Assembly (NCBI GenBank): GCA_021730225.1
Contig: CP072532.1
Coordinates: forward strand, 331,230 to 395,229
DNA length: 64,000 bases
Direction of reading: 5' to 3'
Origin: Candidatus Vesicomyidisocius sp. Agig_15_S12
Lineage (GTDB): Bacteria; Pseudomonadota; Gammaproteobacteria; PS1; Pseudothioglobaceae
Below, piece by piece: positions 32,259 to 41,444 of this stretch. Every line of letters begins with the position of its first letter. Position 1 is the first letter of the stretch. The translations under genes and the position numbers were made by a program. The notes below the pieces were generated by a model that ran no database searches, was not told the origin of the DNA, and saw only the letters and a list, made by a program, of their open reading frames with translations.

Positions 32259-33415
32259 TGATTAAAGTTCTCACGCTTAATAATATTTCTTCGATTGGGT
32301 TAAATAAATTACCAAGAGATAATTATAAAATTTCTTCGAAAATGAGTAATCCTGATGTAGTTTTAGTACGCAGTGCAAAAATGTATGATATGGAAATTAA
32401 TGACAATCTGAAAGTTGTTGGCCGTGCTGGTGCAGGTGTTAATAACATTCCCTTGGATAAAATGAGTAATAAGGGTGTAGTTGTGTTTAATGCCCCAGGT
32501 GCAAATGCAAATGCAGTGAAAGAATTAGTTATTAGTTCAATGCTACTTGCAAGTCGTAATATCTGCCAAGCTTGGCATTATGTTAATTGTTTGTCACTTG
32601 ATAATTTAAAAACTGCTATTGAAGAAGGTAAAAAAAAATATGCTGGTTTTGAGCTACCAAGTAAAACATTAGGAATTGTTGGTTTGGGTGCAATTGGGGT
32701 AAAAATTGCTAATGCAGCACATGCTTTAGGGATGAATGTTATTGGTTTTGACCCTTTGATAACTATTAAAAGCGCATGGAAATTATCATCAGGTGTAGAA
32801 CAGGTATTAAGCATTGATGAGCTATTTTCACGGAGTAATTTTGTTTCATTTCATGTGCCATTAGTTGAAAATACTAAAAATTTGTTAAATAAAGAACGTA
32901 TTACCTTATTGCCAGAAGATGCAACTATTCTTAATTTTGCAAGAGATGGTATTGTTGATGAAGAGGCTTTAATGATTGCGCTTGATAATGGTAAAGTTAG
33001 GTATTACGTGACTGATTTTCCAATTGATAATAAAAAAGATCATGATAGAGTAATTGCTCTTCCACATTTAGGCGCATCAACGGTAGAGGCTGAAGATAAC
33101 TGTGCGATTATGGTGGTAAATCAAATAAGAGATTATTTAGAAAATGGTAATATTACTAATTCGGTAAATTTTCCAGAAGTTTTAATGCCAAGAGCAGGTA
33201 AAAATCGATTAGCTATTACCCATAAAAATATTCCCAATATGGTTGGTCAAATTTCAACAACCATTGCAGACACTAGCGCTAATATTATTGATATGCTTAA
33301 CAAATCAAAAGATAATATTGCTTATACTTTAGTTGATTTAGAAGATGAAATTCCGGTTTCAATTGTTAATAATTTAAAACAAGTAAAAGGCATATTGACT
33401 GTTAGAGGTCTTTAA
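32258..33415 (+). CDS. serA: D-3-phosphoglycerate dehydrogenase
   Basis: 385 residues. D-isomer 2-hydroxyacid dehydrogenase with the NAD motif GLGAIG, the catalytic segments NFARDGIVDEEAL and LPHLGASTVEAEDN, and a C-terminal ACT domain (from about 310). It is shorter than E. coli SerA (410) and belongs to the compact form. The first step of serine synthesis is thus placed directly behind serC and before pheA, an arrangement consistent with a serC-serA-pheA operon. Confidence 0.93.
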   Translation: MIKVLTLNNISSIGLNKLPRDNYKISSKMSNPDVVLVRSAKMYDMEINDNLKVVGRAGAGVNNIPLDKMSNKGVVVFNAPGANANAVKELVISSMLLASRNICQAWHYVNCLSLDNLKTAIEEGKKKYAGFELPSKTLGIVGLGAIGVKIANAAHALGMNVIGFDPLITIKSAWKLSSGVEQVLSIDELFSRSNFVSFHVPLVENTKNLLNKERITLLPEDATILNFARDGIVDEEALMIALDNGKVRYYVTDFPIDNKKDHDRVIALPHLGASTVEAEDNCAIMVVNQIRDYLENGNITNSVNFPEVLMPRAGKNRLAITHKNIPNMVGQISTTIADTSANIIDMLNKSKDNIAYTLVDLEDEIPVSIVNNLKQVKGILTVRGL

Positions 33416-33425
33416 GAGATACAGT

Positions 33426-34526
33426 ATGGGTAAAAGAACATTGTCAGAGCTACGTGATGAGATTGATGTATTAGATAAAAAAATCCAATTACTAATTGGT
33501 AATCGTGCACAATTAGTCGCTAAAGTTGCACAAGTGAAAAAAGCTTCAGATGATAGTAGTATTTTTTACCGACCTGAACGTGAGGCACAAGTGTTACGTT
33601 CAATTATTAAAAGAAATAACAGCCTATTAAAAGATAAAGACATGGCATATATTTTTCGTCAAATTATGTCAGCCTGTCTTGCACTAGAACAACCTTTAAA
33701 TATTGCTTATTTAGGTCCTGAGGGTACTTTTACACAAGAGGCAGCACTTAAGCATTTTGGACATAGTGTATCCACACTTGATTGTGTTAGTATTGATGAG
33801 ATTTTTCATCAAGTTGAGAAGGGTAATGCGCATTATGGTGTTGTACCTATTGAGAATTCATCTAATGGCATGATTGGCGCAACGGTTGATATGTTATATT
33901 CTCAGAATTTGAAAATTTGTGGTGAGGTGGAAATTGCAATTCAGCATCAATTAATGAGTGCAAATCAGTCGCAAGGAATTACAGTTATTTATGCCCATTC
34001 TCAAGCATTGAATCAATGTCAACGTTGGCTAAATAATAATTATCCAAATACTGAGTTAAAATCAGTTGCATCAAATGCATTAGCTGCTTGTATCGTTAAA
34101 GATGAGGCGGGTGCTGCTGCAATTGCTTCAGAGGTGGCATTAGATTTATATGGGCTAGAAAGAATTGCCAAAAATATTGAAGATAAGGCTGGTAATGTTA
34201 CTCGTTTTTTAATTCTTGGTAAAGAAAATATTTCTACTTCTTTTGAAGATATTTCTACTTCTTTTGAGGGTAAAACTTCACTTTTAGTTGTTATTAAACA
34301 TGAATCTGGTACACTTTGTGATTTATTGGAACCGTTTAAACAACAAGGTATCAATATGATACAATTGGAAAAGCATCCAATTCCTGGCGTTAAGTGGGAG
34401 TATCTATTCTTAATTGATATTGAAGGGCATAAAGATAATAAAAAAGTAAAACTAGCATTAGCAGAAGTAGCCACTAGGGTGCTTAAAGTTAATGTGCTTG
34501 GTTCTTATCCTGTTGCTGTTTTATAA
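33426..34526 (+). CDS. pheA: Bifunctional chorismate mutase/prephenate dehydratase
   Basis: 366 residues. A chorismate mutase domain (about 1-90, LRDEIDVLDKKIQLLIGNRA) precedes a prephenate dehydratase domain (about 95-270, YLGPEGTFTQEAALKHFG, PIENSSNG) and a C-terminal ACT domain. It makes phenylpyruvate for phenylalanine. An exact tandem repeat of a 21-base unit at 34228-34267 duplicates ISTSFE in the linker before the ACT domain, adding seven residues without breaking the frame. Confidence 0.95.
   Translation: MGKRTLSELRDEIDVLDKKIQLLIGNRAQLVAKVAQVKKASDDSSIFYRPEREAQVLRSIIKRNNSLLKDKDMAYIFRQIMSACLALEQPLNIAYLGPEGTFTQEAALKHFGHSVSTLDCVSIDEIFHQVEKGNAHYGVVPIENSSNGMIGATVDMLYSQNLKICGEVEIAIQHQLMSANQSQGITVIYAHSQALNQCQRWLNNNYPNTELKSVASNALAACIVKDEAGAAAIASEVALDLYGLERIAKNIEDKAGNVTRFLILGKENISTSFEDISTSFEGKTSLLVVIKHESGTLCDLLEPFKQQGINMIQLEKHPIPGVKWEYLFLIDIEGHKDNKKVKLALAEVATRVLKVNVLGSYPVAVL
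34228..34267 (+). repeat. In-frame 21-base tandem repeat inside pheA
   Basis: ATATTTCTACTTCTTTTGA occurs at 34228-34246 and again at 34249-34267, with a period of 21 bases. It encodes ISTSFE twice in the dehydratase-ACT linker. The multiple of three keeps pheA open. Confidence 0.85.
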
Positions 34527-34628
34527 GGTAATTCTCATATTAATGGTTATGAAAATATCAATTTTTAATAGGGTTATTTTTTCTTTTTCGTATTTACATA
34601 ATTCTTTCTTATTTAAAATATTTTCGCT

Positions 34629-34919
34629 ATGAATATTTGTTCAATAAGTAAGTTGTTAAAATCTTACCAAAGCGCTAAATCTGTTGATATATTGTATAAT
34701 GAACTAAGACTGGAATATGTCGCTAGGTTTATTAGTAAAGAAAATTCTTTAGATATTGTACTTAGAATACAGAAAGCTATATTTGAGATTTACAGTTATC
34801 CTTATGGTAATGGTTTTAAATTAAATCAATCACTTATCAAGCATTTAAACTTTAACACTGATTGTATTACATTGAATAGTTCAAATGATTTTTTAGAAGC
34901 GTTAAAATCAGTCTTATGA
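34629..34919 (+). pseudogene. hisC: Truncated hisC (histidinol-phosphate aminotransferase), N-terminal quarter only
   Basis: A 96-codon open frame that matches only the start of HisC: LLKSYQSAKSVDILYNEL, then YPYGNGFKLNQSLIKHL and TDCITLNSSNDFLEAL, corresponding to the YPDGNGxxLKxAL and ITLGNGSNDVLEL motifs. The rest, including the PLP lysine, is absent and the frame stops in TGA overlapping the tyrA ATG. The position between pheA and tyrA is the usual place for this gene in gammaproteobacteria. An inactive peptide is expected. Confidence 0.85.
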
Positions 34920-35770
34920 TAGATAGAATTTGTATTATTGGTGTTGGGTTGATTGGCGGATCTTTTGTTGCCGGACTAAAACAGACTAATCAGGTTAAAA
35001 CTGTTATTGGTTTTTCTAGACAAGAGTCACATCTTAGAAAAGCCCAAGAAATGGGTATTATTGATGAGTATAGTTTAGATATCTCACAAGTTCTCAAACA
35101 GGTACAAATGGTTATTATTGCAACGCCAGTAAATAGTTTTCAAGCTATCTTAGAGATGATTAAACCTCATATTGATGAATCGGTTATTATTTCTGATGTT
35201 GGCAGTACCAAGGGTAGTGTGATACAAATTGCAAAATTAGTATTTGGTCAAATGCCAGCAAAATTTATTCCGGCTCATCCAATTGCTGGCAAGGAAAAAA
35301 GTGGTATTGAAGCAGTTGATGCTCAATTATTTAATCAAAAACGCGTTGTTTTAACTCCAACAGAAAGTGCAGATATTCAGACAATAGCTATATTGAGTGG
35401 TTTGTGGAAAGAACTTGGTGCTAAAGTAGAAATTATGACTGATAAGAAACATGATGATTTATTAGCTATGACCTCTCATTTACCACATATGTTAGCATAT
35501 GGATTGATGGATTATTTAATCAGCAATAATCCATATGCTTGTCGTTATGTAGCAGGTGGATTTAAGGATTTTTCACGTATTGCCTCATCAGACGCATTAA
35601 TGTGGCGTGATATTTGTATTAATAACCCTAAAGAAATTGTTAAACATATAGAAGGTTATCAGAAAACATTAGAAAAGATATCAAACCTTATTAAAAATAA
35701 TAAAGCGGAAGCACTTGAAAAACTTTTTCAAGATGCTAAGTCTGCACGAGATGATTGGTTTAGTAGTTAA
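34916..35770 (+). CDS. tyrA: Prephenate dehydrogenase
   Basis: 284 residues. NAD-binding motif GVGLIGGSF (9-17), then ISDVGSTKGSV, PAHPIAGKEKSGIEA and SHLPHMLAYGL, all typical of the monofunctional TyrA. It converts prephenate to 4-hydroxyphenylpyruvate for tyrosine synthesis. Its ATG overlaps the stop of the hisC remnant by 4 bases, so translation of the relic may still be coupled to tyrA. aroA follows after 5 bases. Confidence 0.94.
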   Translation: MIDRICIIGVGLIGGSFVAGLKQTNQVKTVIGFSRQESHLRKAQEMGIIDEYSLDISQVLKQVQMVIIATPVNSFQAILEMIKPHIDESVIISDVGSTKGSVIQIAKLVFGQMPAKFIPAHPIAGKEKSGIEAVDAQLFNQKRVVLTPTESADIQTIAILSGLWKELGAKVEIMTDKKHDDLLAMTSHLPHMLAYGLMDYLISNNPYACRYVAGGFKDFSRIASSDALMWRDICINNPKEIVKHIEGYQKTLEKISNLIKNNKAEALEKLFQDAKSARDDWFSS

Positions 35771-35775
35771 AAAAT

Positions 35776-37083
35776 ATGAGTAAATTTATTGCAAAGCCAT
35801 CTAATTCTATATATGGTAATTTAAAAGTTCCTGGTGATAAGTCTATTTCTCATAGAAGCATTATGCTTGGATCACTGGCTAATGGCGTTACCAAAATTAG
35901 TGGTTTGTTAGAGGGAAAAGATGTATTATCAACGTTACAAGGTTTTCAAAATATGGGGGTTAAGATTGAACGTAATGGCGATAATGTTATTATTTATGGT
36001 GTTGGTCTTAATGGACTTAAAAAATCTTTAGTGCCATTTAATTTTGGAAACTCTGGCACATCTATTCGTTTAATATCTGGTATATTAGCAGCACAAACAT
36101 TTGATAGTGAGTTATATGGTGATGAGTCGCTTTCAAAGCGACCAATGGATAGGGTTATTAATCCTTTAATTCAAATGGGCGCTTTAATTGAAAGTAATGA
36201 TGGGAAATTGCCACTTAAAATTAAAGGCGGACAAACATTAAAAGGCATTCATTATGATTTGCCAGTAGCTTCAGCACAAGTGAAATCTTGCATATTGTTA
36301 GCAGGTTTGTATGCACAAGGAGAAACTTGTATTAAAGAGTCTATACTTACACGAGACCACACTGAACGCATGTTAAAAGGATTAGGTTATAGAATAGATA
36401 CTAATAAAAATAAAATATGTTTGATAGGTGGTGCTCATTTAAATGCAACTAAAATACAAGTACCAAGCGATATATCTTCAGCTGCATTTTTTATAGTAGC
36501 AGCATCAATTGCACCGCAAGCAGATATAACTCTAATTGGTGTTAATGTTAACCCAACACGAACAGGTATTATTGATATTTTAAAATTAATGGGTGCTAAT
36601 CTAAGTTTATCAAATGAATGTGTAATTGGTGGAGAATTATTAGCTAACATTCGTATTCAATCAGCACAATTAAAAGGTATTCGTATCCCTAAGGATTTAG
36701 TGTCACTAGCTATTGATGAATTTCCTGCTATTTTTATTGCAGCTAGCTGCGCTAAGGGTGAAACTATACTGACTAATGCTAAAGAATTAAGAGTTAAGGA
36801 GTCTGATCGTATTCAAGTGATGGCAGATGGTCTCAATATTCTTGGTATTGAAAATGAAGTATTTGAAGATGGTATTAAGATTCAAGGTGGGGTTTTTTCA
36901 AAACCTAGTTCTACGATTAAATCTCATCATGATCACCGCATCTCGATGTCATTTGCTATTGCTTCTTTAAGATGTTATGATGCTATTGAAATTGAAGATG
37001 TAGATAATGTTCAAACTTCATTCCCAAATTTTGTTGAACTTGCGAACCAAATGGGAATGAATATTAACTTAGTTAGTGATTAA
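35776..37083 (+). CDS. aroA: 3-phosphoshikimate 1-carboxyvinyltransferase (EPSP synthase)
   Basis: 435 residues. Active-site segments KVPGDKSISHRSIMLG (17-32), FGNSGTSIRL, GDESLSKRPM and KESDRIQVMADGL are intact. It is the sixth shikimate pathway enzyme and produces the chorismate precursor used by PheA. It ends the serC-serA-pheA-tyrA-aroA block; the cmk and rpsA genes that follow aroA in many gammaproteobacteria are missing here. Confidence 0.96.
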   Translation: MSKFIAKPSNSIYGNLKVPGDKSISHRSIMLGSLANGVTKISGLLEGKDVLSTLQGFQNMGVKIERNGDNVIIYGVGLNGLKKSLVPFNFGNSGTSIRLISGILAAQTFDSELYGDESLSKRPMDRVINPLIQMGALIESNDGKLPLKIKGGQTLKGIHYDLPVASAQVKSCILLAGLYAQGETCIKESILTRDHTERMLKGLGYRIDTNKNKICLIGGAHLNATKIQVPSDISSAAFFIVAASIAPQADITLIGVNVNPTRTGIIDILKLMGANLSLSNECVIGGELLANIRIQSAQLKGIRIPKDLVSLAIDEFPAIFIAASCAKGETILTNAKELRVKESDRIQVMADGLNILGIENEVFEDGIKIQGGVFSKPSSTIKSHHDHRISMSFAIASLRCYDAIEIEDVDNVQTSFPNFVELANQMGMNINLVSD

Positions 37084-37163
37084 CATTAAATGTTTTAATT
37101 TTAACAAAACAATTTTGTAAATAATTTAGAGACCTTCTTTTTTTATTTTTGATAGAAGATAGA

Positions 37164-37505
37164 TTAATAACCACCTTTTCGTTTAGTTTCAGGTAGTCCA
37201 GCAATTTTTCCTGCTTGCTTAGCTGGACCTTTTGGAAATAATACATATAATTCTTTAGTGCTTAACTTACCACTCCAATCATCCTTTAAACCTTTAACTA
37301 TATTACGTTCATTAGGTTGGTTAGCGTTGTTGTTGATATATTCATTACGTAAAAAATTAATTAATTTGAAGCTATCATCTGTTAAGGTAATTCCTTCTTC
37401 TTTTGAAAATTCTATTGCAATGTCCTTATTCCATTCGTTGAGATCTTTTAGGTAACCATTATTATCTCTTTCTAAATCAGCTAATGTCATTTCTTCTCCA
37501 TACAA
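37164..37505 (-). CDS. DsrC/TusE family protein lacking both redox cysteines
   Basis: 113 residues. The family core is clear: DNNGYLKDLNEWNKDIA, then TDDSFKLINFLRNEY and LFPKGPAKQAGKIAGLP. In DsrC the C-terminal arm ends KQACKIAGLPKP...CV with two cysteines that carry sulfur; here G99 replaces the first and the tail ends KGGY, so no cysteine remains in the protein. It therefore cannot act as a sulfur-trithiolate carrier and resembles the cysteine-free DsrC relatives thought to be regulatory (RspA-like). Confidence 0.9.
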   Translation of the reverse strand: MYGEEMTLADLERDNNGYLKDLNEWNKDIAIEFSKEEGITLTDDSFKLINFLRNEYINNNANQPNERNIVKGLKDDWSGKLSTKELYVLFPKGPAKQAGKIAGLPETKRKGGY

Positions 37506-37560
37506 TTAAAAATGTAATCATTATATAATAATACTTTTTGTTAATTCTCTTATTTTTATT

Positions 37561-38445
37561 ATGACAATTGAAAACGCTACTTCGTTTTTTGCATGGGATG
37601 TTTCTTCATTTTTGGTTTTATTTTTGGTATTAGCTTTTATTATTGTGACTATTGATCAATTATTTTTTAATCACATAACAACATCAATTACAAGTAAAAA
37701 TAAGAGACTAACTTTATGGAGGTTTATTTATTTTTTCTTGTTTTTACGTTTTGAAAAATCTGAAAAATATTTAAATCGTCCTAAAATAGTTCAGTGGTCA
37801 GCTGAGTTTTTTCCAGTATTATTATTGGTATTTGTACTTCGGGGTTTTGTTATTGAGCCTTTTAGAATTCCTTCCAACTCAATGATGCCAACCTTATTAA
37901 CAGGTGACTTTATTTTGGTATCGAAGTTTAATTATGGTGTGAGTATTCCAATATTAAATAAAAAAATTATTGAATTTTCAAAGCCTGAAAGGGGTGATGT
38001 TATTGTATTTAGATACCCTAATTATGAAAATAATTTAAGATATCAGGGTGCTGATTTTATTAAGCGCGTTATTGGTATACCGGGCGATAAGATAGTTTAT
38101 CATGCAGATAATTTGTATGTCAATGGTGTAAAGATTAGTAGTAAAAATATTGGCATATATCAAGGTATTGAGTCGGGTTCAGCTATGACAGGATTTAAGA
38201 ATAAGCGTGAATTATTAAATAACAACCCTCATAATATTTTGCTAGATCCAAAACACCATTCTAAAGGTATAAAACTAACTGTACCAGAAGAGCATTACTT
38301 TGTGATGGGCGATAATCGTGCTCGTAGTAGTGATTCTCGTTTTTGGGGGTTTGTGCCAGAATCGTATATTATTGGTAAAGCATTTGGTATTTGGATGCAT
38401 TGGGATAAATCTTTAAAACTTGATAGAATCGGTAGTTTTGATTAA
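37561..38445 (+). CDS. lepB: Signal peptidase I
   Basis: 294 residues. Two N-terminal membrane segments (about 15-33 and 83-97), catalytic serine S107 in PSNSMMPTL, general-base lysine K169 in FIKRVIGIPGD, and the MGDNRARSSDSRFWG box near residue 246. It removes signal peptides of exported proteins. It is separated from lepA (48783) and rnc (44168), with which lepB is normally grouped. It starts 55 bases from the DsrC-like gene, divergently. Confidence 0.95.
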   Translation: MTIENATSFFAWDVSSFLVLFLVLAFIIVTIDQLFFNHITTSITSKNKRLTLWRFIYFFLFLRFEKSEKYLNRPKIVQWSAEFFPVLLLVFVLRGFVIEPFRIPSNSMMPTLLTGDFILVSKFNYGVSIPILNKKIIEFSKPERGDVIVFRYPNYENNLRYQGADFIKRVIGIPGDKIVYHADNLYVNGVKISSKNIGIYQGIESGSAMTGFKNKRELLNNNPHNILLDPKHHSKGIKLTVPEEHYFVMGDNRARSSDSRFWGFVPESYIIGKAFGIWMHWDKSLKLDRIGSFD

Positions 38446-39000
38446 TTAATCTGATTGATATTATTTATTTATTGATGATTTCTATTTGATTTCAGTTTTT
38501 TAGATTTTTTTTACTTAAAGTTTGTATTAGTTTTAAAATACGTGATTTATTTTGTTTAATAGTGTTGTTATAATATTTCTTTTAGAGTTTAGACTGTTTT
38601 TGTAGAAGGGGTACTTTCTAACTATTCCGTTCAATTTACGAGCTAGTTTTTAACTTTTAGCTATATTAATTAACGTTTTTCTTAGCTCTCACTGCTTTTA
38701 AGTAGATACAACAAATAACCAATTTTACATAGTAAATTGTATCTTATTTAAAACTTTTCACTCTACTAATTTTATATTTAAAAAATAACTGTTTAAAGGT
38801 CATGTCTTATGTGAACAATATTTAAATAATACGTGGTATTTATATTAGAATAATTAGGATTATATTGATATACACCATAATCTATCGTTTTATTGATGGT
38901 TATGATGGTAACAATAAGTAATTGGTGTTATATTAAATTTAATAGCTATCATGATTTTAATCACATTGATTTTTTTGGTTTGCAATAGGAAATGTAATTT
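38446..39000. other. Spacer between convergent lepB and ctpA
   Basis: 555 bases with no intact frame, RNA gene or recognised fragment. As both flanking genes converge on it, the length is not explained by promoters and it is likely decayed sequence. Confidence 0.4.
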
Positions 39001-40332
39001 TTATTTTTGATTATTTATAATTGTTAAAGCTTTTAACAAATTCTTAGCTTCATGTATAAAATAATCTTTTTCCAATTTCTTAATGATTATTTTGTTTTGT
39101 TTTGTTTTGTTTTGTTTTTGGATACTTAATATTTCCTTAGAAGAATTTTCAACTTCTAAATGACCATCAAGGTCTTTTTCTTTAGTCTCTATTATTGATT
39201 TTTCTACTTCATTTTGAAGATTAATATTTTTTAGTTCAATATCAGGAACAATGCCTTTGGCTTGGATAGAACGCCCATTTGGGGTGTAATATCTTGCAGT
39301 TGTAAGTTTAAGTCCGTGACCTTTTTGAGATTCAAGAATGGTTTGAACTGAGCCTTTTCCAAACGAAGTAGTACCCATAATAATAGCTCTTTTATGGTCT
39401 TGTAATGCACCTGCAACAATTTCTGATGCAGAAGCCGAACCTTCATTAATTAGTACAACAATAGGTAATCCTTGCATAATATCACCTAATTTAATTTTAA
39501 ATTTAAGGTTTGAAATTGGAATTCTACCTTTGGTATAAACTACTAGACCTTTTTTATCAAGAAATAAATTTGACACATCAACTGCACTATTAAGAACACC
39601 ACCAGGATTGTTTCTTAAATCAAGAATTAATGAACTAAGTTGAGTGTTATTTTCTTTAACTAAGTTATTAAAAATCTGTTTGAGTAATTGTGCTGTTGGA
39701 TTTTGGAAGCTAGAGATGCGTATGTATCCAATATTCTTTTCCAATAAATATCCTTTAACTGAAATAATAGTAATTATTTCTCTAGTAATATCAAGAACAA
39801 ATGGCTTTTTATTTTTACGCACAATGGTAATTTGAATATTGGTACCTGCTTTACCACGCATCAATTCAACACTATCTTCTAAAGTCATACCCTGTACTAC
39901 TTTGTTGTTAATTTTTACAATTAAATCACCCGCTTGAATGCCAGCTTTGTATGCAGGTGTATCATCAATAGGAGAGATAACTTGGATAGCTTCATCTTTC
40001 ATGCCAATAATAATGCCAAGGCCTCCAAATTTACCTGAAGCACTTTCAAGCAGACTCTTCTGTTCTTTGAGTTCAAGGTAGGCTGAATGTGGGTCTAATC
40101 CGCTCACCATGCCTTTAATAGCATAGTTAAATAGTTGTTTATTATCAATATCATCAACATATAGTTTCTTAATATTACTAAAAACAGCTGTGAACATTTC
40201 TAAGTCTTTGAAAAAATCTTCTATTTTTTGTTTTTCAGTATCATTTTTAGCTAATGCTGGTGTATAAATACCTAAAGTTGTATAAAAAAGTGTTAAAAAT
40301 AGTGAATATCTAAAAAAGTTTAAGAAAGTCAT
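39001..40332 (-). CDS. ctpA: C-terminal processing protease CtpA (S41 family)
   Basis: 443 residues. Signal sequence (about 10-28), PDZ domain (about 103-185, GGLGIIIG ... GIQAGDLIVKINNKVV), and S41 protease core with catalytic S301 in NEGSASASEI and lysine K326 in FGKGSVQ. It degrades or trims exported proteins in the periplasm. The C-terminal tail is lysine/glutamine-rich and contains a five-copy pentanucleotide repeat (39090-39114), where slippage would change only the last 30 or so residues. Confidence 0.93.
   Translation of the reverse strand: MTFLNFFRYSLFLTLFYTTLGIYTPALAKNDTEKQKIEDFFKDLEMFTAVFSNIKKLYVDDIDNKQLFNYAIKGMVSGLDPHSAYLELKEQKSLLESASGKFGGLGIIIGMKDEAIQVISPIDDTPAYKAGIQAGDLIVKINNKVVQGMTLEDSVELMRGKAGTNIQITIVRKNKKPFVLDITREIITIISVKGYLLEKNIGYIRISSFQNPTAQLLKQIFNNLVKENNTQLSSLILDLRNNPGGVLNSAVDVSNLFLDKKGLVVYTKGRIPISNLKFKIKLGDIMQGLPIVVLINEGSASASEIVAGALQDHKRAIIMGTTSFGKGSVQTILESQKGHGLKLTTARYYTPNGRSIQAKGIVPDIELKNINLQNEVEKSIIETKEKDLDGHLEVENSSKEILSIQKQNKTKQNKIIIKKLEKDYFIHEAKNLLKALTIINNQK
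39090..39114 (-). repeat. Pentanucleotide microsatellite inside ctpA
   Basis: Five perfect copies of TTTTG (CAAAA on the coding strand), giving KQNKTKQNK in the protein. Because the unit is not a multiple of three, gain or loss of a copy shifts the frame near the C-terminus of ctpA. Confidence 0.9.
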
Positions 40333-40432
40333 AATATAATCGTTTACTTATAAAAAGTTTAAATATAATACTGTGAAACCAATATTACTTTTTTAATTTT
40401 ACTTGGTTTTGTTTTTAAAAAATGGAGAAAAA

Positions 40433-41014
40433 ATGAGAAGATTAAATATAATTTTGTTAGCTTTGATGATGTTTATTTCATTAAGAGCCTCTGCAGAAAA
40501 AGTAGTACAAGATAGTGATCCAGTTCAGGCGATACAAACGGCAATTGTAAAACTTAATCAGTTAATATCAACGGCATATTCGCCAAAAATGCTTAATTTT
40601 TTTGTCGAAAAAGAGATTGCACCACTGTTTGATTTCAACCACATTGCTAATGAAGCTTTTTTAGTGACTAATAATCGCTTAGGTGAAAAAGAGACTAAGT
40701 TTTTTGTTAATAGATTGAAAGATAATATGATGACAACTTTATTAGCTAGATTATCCCAAGTAAACTCTACTTCGTTTCAATTTATATCTGCCAGACCAGT
40801 AATGAGTGATGCAATTGCAGTACAACTTAAAGTTAAAAGATATACCTCATATGGCGGTATTTATCTTGATTTGCTATTTCATCAAAATAAAGATAAGCAA
40901 TGGCAAATCTTTGATATTGTATTTAATAACGATAGCTTAATAAACTTTTATCAAAAGATGATATTAATCAAAGTTAGACGATATGGTATTTATGGTATGT
41001 TGGGTAGACTTTAA
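40433..41014 (+). CDS. MlaC/Ttg2D-family periplasmic phospholipid-binding protein (first of two)
   Basis: 193 residues from ATG 40433, which follows GGAGAAA; an upstream ATG at 40403 adds ten residues ahead of the signal peptide and is rejected. The signal peptide ends near RASA. The mature part has the MlaC pattern (IAPLFDFNHIANEAF, DNMMTTLLARLSQ, WQIFDIVFNNDSLINFY). MlaC proteins ferry phospholipids between outer and inner membranes. It is isolated from other mla genes and 6 bases before an arsR-type gene. A more canonical MlaC is at 56552. Confidence 0.8.
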   Translation: MRRLNIILLALMMFISLRASAEKVVQDSDPVQAIQTAIVKLNQLISTAYSPKMLNFFVEKEIAPLFDFNHIANEAFLVTNNRLGEKETKFFVNRLKDNMMTTLLARLSQVNSTSFQFISARPVMSDAIAVQLKVKRYTSYGGIYLDLLFHQNKDKQWQIFDIVFNNDSLINFYQKMILIKVRRYGIYGMLGRL

Positions 41015-41020
41015 TTAATT

Positions 41021-41332
41021 ATGGGTGAAATAGCATTATTAGAAAAAGAAGAAGATATTGAAAAAGCAACAAGAGCTTTAAAAGCAATGGCACATCCTTT
41101 GCGTTTAAAGATTCTATGCGCATTGAAAAATGATGAATTGCCTGTATTGGAGATTGTAAACAAAGTTGGTTCTTCACAATCTAACATCTCACAACATATT
41201 GATATTCTTAGAACCAAAAATATTGTCGAATCTCGGCGTGATGGTAATAAAATTTTATGCAAAGTTAAAGATACAAAGGTTCTAAAATTAGTGTCTAATA
41301 TACAAGCAGTCTTCTGTTCTGAAGGGGTTTAA
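41021..41332 (+). CDS. ArsR-family winged-helix transcriptional regulator
   Basis: 103 residues. HTH_5 fold with MAHPLRLKILCAL, the recognition region SSQSNISQHIDILRTKNIV and a wing at SRRDGNKILCKV. It holds several cysteines (C33, C88 and one at the C-terminus), but the classical metal-binding ELCVC motif is absent. Signal and target are unknown; a redox or sulfur-responsive role is possible but not shown. It is 6 bases after the MlaC-like gene. Confidence 0.85.
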   Translation: MGEIALLEKEEDIEKATRALKAMAHPLRLKILCALKNDELPVLEIVNKVGSSQSNISQHIDILRTKNIVESRRDGNKILCKVKDTKVLKLVSNIQAVFCSEGV

Positions 41333-41352
41333 TTTTAACGATTTTTATCTAT

Positions 41353-41429
41353 ACGCTCGTAGCTCAGCTGGATAGAGTATTAGCCTCCGAAGCTAAATGT
41401 CGGGTGTTCGAATCACCTCGAGCGTACCA
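41353..41429 (+). tRNA. tRNA-Arg (anticodon CCG)
   Basis: Acceptor arm ACGCTCG/CGAGCGT, anticodon stem TTAGC/GCTAA with loop CTCCGAA giving CCG, T-loop TTCGAAT and encoded CCA (41427-41429). It lies 15 bases before the lgt start, so lgt mRNA probably comes from a tRNA-containing transcript. Confidence 0.96.
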
Positions 41430-41444
41430 TTAGGAATACTCAAT

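Noticed and set aside
41397..41444. Upstream start of lgt inside tRNA-Arg
   Set aside because: The added residues are translated tRNA sequence; ATG 41445 gives the normal Lgt N-terminus.
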